DNA from: Paraburkholderia phytofirmans PsJN
Lineage (GTDB): Bacteria; Pseudomonadota; Gammaproteobacteria; Burkholderiales; Burkholderiaceae
Direction of reading: 5' to 3'
Assembly: GCF_000020125.1 (NCBI RefSeq)
Contig: NC_010681.1
Location: 3,782,001-3,846,000, forward strand
DNA length: 64,000 nt
The notes beneath the pieces are model-generated. The model did not search any database, was not told the origin of the DNA, and saw only the letters and a list, made by a program, of their open reading frames with translations. This document shows, piece by piece, positions 60,334-64,000 of the stretch (its first letter is position 1; every line of letters begins with the position of its first letter). The translations under genes and the position numbers were made by a program.

Positions 60334-61010
60334 TTCTTCGCACCCGCGCGAGCGATGCGCAAACCGTTGATGTACGCCTTCGCGTGCGAAGCCGTCACCG
60401 CCGCGCTCTGACCCGGCTTATACAGCGCCGAGCCGAGGCCGAAGCCATTTGCTCCCGCGCTCAGAAACGGGCCCATGTTGTCGGGCGTGATACCGCCGAC
60501 CGGGACCAGCGGCACTTCCGCCGCGATCACCGCGCGCCATGCTTTTACGACCTGGCAACCGAGTTGTTCGGCGGGGAACATCTTCAGCACATCCGCGCCG
60601 TTCTTCAGCGCAATGAACGCTTCGTTGGGCGTCGCGACGCCCGGCGCGCAGGCCATGCCTCGCGCCTTCGCCGCGCTGACGACTTCCGGATCGCTATGCG
60701 GCATGACGATCAGTTCGCCGCCCGCCGACTTCACGTCGTCGACGAAACTCGGATGCAGCACGGTACCCGCGCCGACGATCGCATCCGCCGGCAACACCTT
60801 GCGGATCGCGGCGATGCTGTCGAACGGCTGCGGCGAATTCAGCGGCACTTCGACGATCCGGAAGCCCGCTTCGTAGAGCGCCTGCCCATGCTCGGCTGCA
60901 TCGGCGGGCGTCACGCCGCGCATGATGGCGATCAGCGGGCACGCCTCGAAGGCCGCGATCAAACCCGCGTGCGGCATGTACGGAGCGGGCAGATTGATGT
61001 GAGGTTGCAT
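60330..61010 (-). CDS. dgoA: 2-dehydro-3-deoxy-6-phosphogalactonate (KDPGal) aldolase
   Basis: A 226-aa class I aldolase of the KDPG/KDPGal family splitting KDPGal to pyruvate and glyceraldehyde-3-phosphate. AFEACPLIAIMRGVTPADA, EVPLNSPQPFDSI with the active glutamate, and VLKMFPAEQLG with the Schiff-base lysine are DgoA-like; PVGGITPDNMGPFLSAGANG binds phosphate. It differs from eda in this window, whose motif is VKFFPA. dgoK lies 36 bp upstream and the SDR gene overlaps its end by 4 bp, supporting a galactonate role. Confidence 0.93.
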   Translation of the reverse strand: MQPHINLPAPYMPHAGLIAAFEACPLIAIMRGVTPADAAEHGQALYEAGFRIVEVPLNSPQPFDSIAAIRKVLPADAIVGAGTVLHPSFVDDVKSAGGELIVMPHSDPEVVSAAKARGMACAPGVATPNEAFIALKNGADVLKMFPAEQLGCQVVKAWRAVIAAEVPLVPVGGITPDNMGPFLSAGANGFGLGSALYKPGQSAAVTASHAKAYINGLRIARAGAKK

Positions 61011-61046
61011 GTCGGTTCCTTGTTTCGTGGGCGGCGGCGCTGCCGG

Positions 61047-62099
61047 TCAGGCGCGCGCCGTCTTGGCGGCCGGTTTGACGAGCCCTGCCTGCGACGCCAC
61101 GCGCCACAGGCCGCGCTCGGTGGCGTGCTTGACCAGTTCCGCCTGGGTGCAGCCGAATTGCGCGAGCGCGAGCCGATAACGCTCGCACAGCGCTTCGTTG
61201 CCGATCAGGCGCAGGCTCTGCCCGGCGAGCGCGCTTTGCTGTTGTGCAAGCACGGCGTCGAGGCCGGCGAGTTCGTGGCCGATCAGCAATCCCGACAAAT
61301 AGTCGGGCTGCTGTTCGCGCGAAAGTTGTCCGGTGAGGCCGAGCGTGCGCGAACTGAACACGGTCGCGAGGACACCCGCCTGGCCTTTTTCCCGCGCGAT
61401 GTTCACGCCATGCAGGAAGGCGCTGGTGTCCGGGCTATCGGGCGTCAGCATCGTGCGGCCGAGGATCGTGTGTTCGCGCAGTGCCGCAAATACTTCGCCG
61501 GTCATGAAGGTATGAAAACGTTCGATGCGGTCCGCCTGCACCACCGCCCATTTCGCGTGGGTGCCGGGGAGGCCGATCAACGAGCGCTTGCCGCTGTCGG
61601 CGGTGTTGGTTTCTTCGCCGAGTGCACCGAAGATTTGCGTTTCTTCGCCGCGCATGACGTTGGGCAATTCGCCGCGTTGCAGGACGCCCGGCACGATATG
61701 CAGCGTCACGCCGCACGCCGCCTTTACGCGGACGATGCCGGCCACCAGTGCATCGGCGCTTGCCGGCGTGTCCACGTACGGCGCTTCCAGCCAGCCTTGC
61801 GCGCTGCCGACCATGCCTGCCGCGATCACCGGCGCGGCGGGCGCGTGTGCGAGCCAGGCGCCGCAAGTGTCGTCGAAGGCCGCGTCGAAGCCGCCCTGCT
61901 CCGCGCTGCGCGGCAGATTCATGATGCCCGCCGTCGATGCGCGCGTCGCCAGCACGTTGCCGGACGCGTCGTACAGATAGGCGCGCAGCGACGTCGTGCC
62001 CCAGTCGAGGGCGATCAGCGCGGCGTGCTCGTGGCTCGCGTCGACCGCAACGGCTGCGGCATGGCCGGCCGCCTGGGTGGGAGAACCCGCTCGCTTCAT
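61047..62099 (-). CDS. dgoK: 2-dehydro-3-deoxygalactonokinase
   Basis: A 350-aa sugar kinase of the DgoK family that phosphorylates 2-keto-3-deoxygalactonate to KDPGal. The ATP-site start LIALDWGTTSLRAYLYD is near residue 28 and VIAAGMVGSAQGWLEAPYV near 90; VMRGEETQIFGAL and GLPGTHAKWAVV are family blocks. The start at 62099 overlaps the IclR gene stop (ATGA), so the two are translationally coupled. The first 27 residues are Ala-rich and may not be conserved; a later start is possible. Confidence 0.93.
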   Translation of the reverse strand: MKRAGSPTQAAGHAAAVAVDASHEHAALIALDWGTTSLRAYLYDASGNVLATRASTAGIMNLPRSAEQGGFDAAFDDTCGAWLAHAPAAPVIAAGMVGSAQGWLEAPYVDTPASADALVAGIVRVKAACGVTLHIVPGVLQRGELPNVMRGEETQIFGALGEETNTADSGKRSLIGLPGTHAKWAVVQADRIERFHTFMTGEVFAALREHTILGRTMLTPDSPDTSAFLHGVNIAREKGQAGVLATVFSSRTLGLTGQLSREQQPDYLSGLLIGHELAGLDAVLAQQQSALAGQSLRLIGNEALCERYRLALAQFGCTQAELVKHATERGLWRVASQAGLVKPAAKTARA

Positions 62100-63088
62100 C
62101 GTTTGATCCTGCGGGTTGCCGGCTGCGGAGCGCGCCAGCCGAGTTCTTCCGAGATCGCGCGCGCTTCGCGCTGCACTACCGGAATCAGTTCGTCCATGCG
62201 TTCGAGCGACATGTACGGGATCGTGCTCGCCACCGACAGCGCCGCCACCACCGCGCCCGACGCATCGCGCACGGGTGCCGCGACGCAGCGGATCGACGCT
62301 TCGTTTTCTTCGAGGTCGAAGGTGTAGCCGCCGGCCGCGTAGTTGGTCATGCGCTGCATGAAGGTCTGCGCATCGGGACGGTTGTCAGGCTTGAAGCTGA
62401 CGCCAGCGAGCGCGCGGCGCGATGCGTCGAAGAGCGACTGCCAGACGTCCGGCGTGAGGTCGAGCATCATGGCTTTGCCGATCCCCGTCGACGCCAGCGG
62501 CATGCGGTGACCGACGCGCGAGCGCATTTCGAGGCCACGGGTGCCGGGGATTTTGTCGATGTACAGGACGTCGTCGCCGTCGCGCACGCCGAGGTGGATC
62601 GTGTCGAGCGTTTGTTCCGCGAGCGATTCGAGATGCTGGCGGGCGACCGCGGTAAGCGGCATCTGTTCGAGCGCGATGGTGCCGAGTTCGATCAGCTTCG
62701 GGCCGAGCAGGTAGCCGCCTTGCACCTGGCGCAGGTAGCGGGCTTGCACGAGGCTGCTTACCAGACGATGCGTGGTGCTGCGGGTCGTGCCGAGCGCGGC
62801 GCCGAAGGTGCGCAGGTCGCGCACGCCGGCGGCTGCGGCTTCGAGGATCGCCAGGCCGCGCAGGAGCGTTTGCGTGCCGGCTTGCTGCGGGGTGATGTCG
62901 AGCAGCGTGCTGGGGAGCGCGATTCCGTCTACCGGGGCCGGGTGGATGCCGGCGTTCGCGCGCGGGGTTTTGGCGGCGGGCGGCAACGGACGTGGCGGCG
63001 TGGCGCTGGTTGCTTGGTCTGCGGACGGCTGCAGGTTGGCGTCGGATTCGGCTTCGCTCGCGGCGTGAGTAGGCATCGCTTTGTTCAT
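62096..63088 (-). CDS. IclR-family regulator of the galactose/arabinose locus
   Basis: A 330-aa IclR-type regulator. Residues about 1-70 are a Pro/Ala-rich, probably disordered extension; the winged helix is about 73-130 (RGLAILEAAAAGV, TTRSTTHRLVSSLVQARYL) and the effector domain about 145-325 (IDKIPGTRGLEMRSRVGHRM and SIRCVAAPVRDASGAVVAAL). It overlaps dgoK by 4 bp and heads the whole locus, so it probably responds to a pathway intermediate such as KDGal and acts on its own promoter. The palindrome at 63328-63358 is a likely operator. Confidence 0.92.
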   Translation of the reverse strand: MNKAMPTHAASEAESDANLQPSADQATSATPPRPLPPAAKTPRANAGIHPAPVDGIALPSTLLDITPQQAGTQTLLRGLAILEAAAAGVRDLRTFGAALGTTRSTTHRLVSSLVQARYLRQVQGGYLLGPKLIELGTIALEQMPLTAVARQHLESLAEQTLDTIHLGVRDGDDVLYIDKIPGTRGLEMRSRVGHRMPLASTGIGKAMMLDLTPDVWQSLFDASRRALAGVSFKPDNRPDAQTFMQRMTNYAAGGYTFDLEENEASIRCVAAPVRDASGAVVAALSVASTIPYMSLERMDELIPVVQREARAISEELGWRAPQPATRRIKR

Positions 63089-63327
63089 GGCGATTCGCTT
63101 TTCGGTGGTTTTTTTTGCGCTTACAGCGCGGGGCCGGAGAGTGGGCCTGGGTTGCTCGCCGTGCTGCGGGCGTGGGGGTGCTGCCTTTGGGTTTTAGGCA
63201 TGGTTGGGCGTTGTCTCCGGTTTTTTTGCTGTCGCAGGTGACGTCTTGCGGTGGGTGGGTCCCTTTTCTCGCGTGGCGCTTTTTGCGTGTTGGTGTGGAT
63301 TGTAGGGCGGTTTTTGAGAAAGCTCCA

Positions 63328-63358
63328 ATATGTGAGTTTTTGATTCATATAATGGGAT
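63328..63358. promoter_or_regulatory. Candidate IclR operator before the sugar locus
   Basis: CCAATATGTGA and TCATATAATGG form an imperfect palindrome around a 9-base spacer, in an AT-rich stretch about 250 bp before the IclR gene. IclR sites are AT-rich palindromes of similar size. The sequence between it and the gene is G/T-rich leader without visible gene. Confidence 0.45.
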
Positions 63359-63419
63359 TTTGGGCTGGCGCGGGGTTTTGGGGCTGTGTTCTGTCGGTGG
63401 TTGGCCTTTCCTTGAATTC

Positions 63420-63780
63420 CACGGTGGTCTATTGGCGCTGCCCCTGTGCGGGGCGGCACCTACTTTCTTTGCCGCGGCAAAGAAAGTAGGCAAAGAAAGC
63501 CGCTTCACACCGCCAGCTCATAAGCGGCTCCCTCGGCTTGGAGGGGGCAGTGGTCCATCTGGAATCTGTGTTCTCGCACATTCGGCGCGAGTGACAAGGC
63601 CGTCATACTTCCCGCCTCACGCTGCGCGCTCGCCGGAAGGGTCTGCTTCCATCAGTGGTTTTTTTGTTTGCGGTGGGCCGTGGGCTTTGCCTCGGCGCGG
63701 CGCTGAAGTGCCGGCGCTTAACAAGCGGTCGCTTGAAATTTGGATGGTCAACGAGCGTGGCAAGGTTTTGTCGCCACACC
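63420..63780. repeat. Dispersed Burkholderia-type repeat with 32-bp perfect palindrome
   Basis: At 63459-63490 lies a perfect 32-bp palindrome, arms CCTACTTTCTTTGCCG and its complement, with no spacer. The context (gcgctgcccc before, and an AAAGAAAG direct repeat after) is of a kind I recall from many Burkholderia/Paraburkholderia genomes, often misread as small genes. Limits are approximate. The rest of 63089-64000, including the last 220 bp, shows no supported gene. Confidence 0.6.
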
Positions 63781-64000
63781 CACGGTCGTCTCTTAGAAGT
63801 GGTGCCGTATTTCCTTGGGGAATTTGCTTAGCGCGATCACTGCGAATCGGAAGTAATGCCAGGGAAATTTCGGAAATGATGGCTGTGCGCGCCTTTTAGC
63901 TTGTACAGGTGATCACTCTCGGCGTGACGTGTCTAAACTTGGTTTGCCGTCGCGCTCGCGATGGTTCAGGTTCGACAGCCTGCACGTAGAGTAGAACCCG

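Noticed and set aside
63360..63899. A 179-codon frame across the dispersed repeat
   Set aside because: It runs through the palindromic repeat, has no SD site and reads as low-quality Pro/Arg/Ser/Gly sequence typical of mis-called genes in such repeats.

Overview
The window looks like a chromosomal segment of a beta-proteobacterium of the Burkholderia/Paraburkholderia group. This is inferred from high-GC codon use, from housekeeping order (fur | bamE-dapB-exbB-exbD-leuS-lptE-holA-proA-hemJ), from the Entner-Doudoroff genes with a HexR/RpiR regulator, and from a 32-bp palindromic repeat near the right end that I recall as common in Burkholderia genomes. No rRNA, tRNA or CRISPR was seen.

Layout. 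1-2070: 5' part of a glutamate dehydrogenase gene, a LysR regulator and a broken gene remnant. 2070-9430: purB, then a gluconate/Entner-Doudoroff block (gntK, gluconate permease, eda, edd) and divergent hexR; two near-identical 14-bp HexR-type sites face edd and hexR. 9499-21288: an OmpA-domain lipoprotein downstream of a giant trimeric autotransporter adhesin (3635 aa, 18 very similar necks). 21676-23794: a small secreted NTF2-like protein, then a ~1-kb insert flanked by direct repeats of the hemJ 3' end. The insert carries an unfamiliar 145-aa gene behind a leader resembling the phage C4/P4 antisense-RNA immunity arrangement; this is the least explained part of the window. 23378-33622: core genes for heme, proline, replication, LPS transport, leucyl-tRNA, energy transduction, lysine, outer-membrane assembly and Fur.

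33741-37638: ureide genes (allA, alc), a dicarboxylate carrier and a FadR-type GntR regulator with matching operators in both promoters. 37755-43321: gapA, tkt, a spermidine synthase-like gene, a VOC protein and rsmE. 43457-44450: a secreted guanyl-specific RNase with a barstar inhibitor. 44850-46160: a complete IS3-family element with 3-bp target duplication and a frameshifted orfA. 46208-52403: maeB, thiL-pgpA, pncC, a DUF985 cupin and pyrF.

52651-63088: a minus-strand sugar locus: IclR regulator, KDGal kinase, KDPGal aldolase, two sugar-dehydrogenase-like SDRs, an AraFGH-type ABC importer, an SMP-30 lactonase and an aldose epimerase. Together these fit uptake and oxidation of galactose (and probably arabinose) by the non-phosphorylative first steps followed by KDGal phosphorylation and cleavage; the aldonate dehydratase is not in the window. 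63089-64000 holds a probable operator and a dispersed repeat but no convincing gene.
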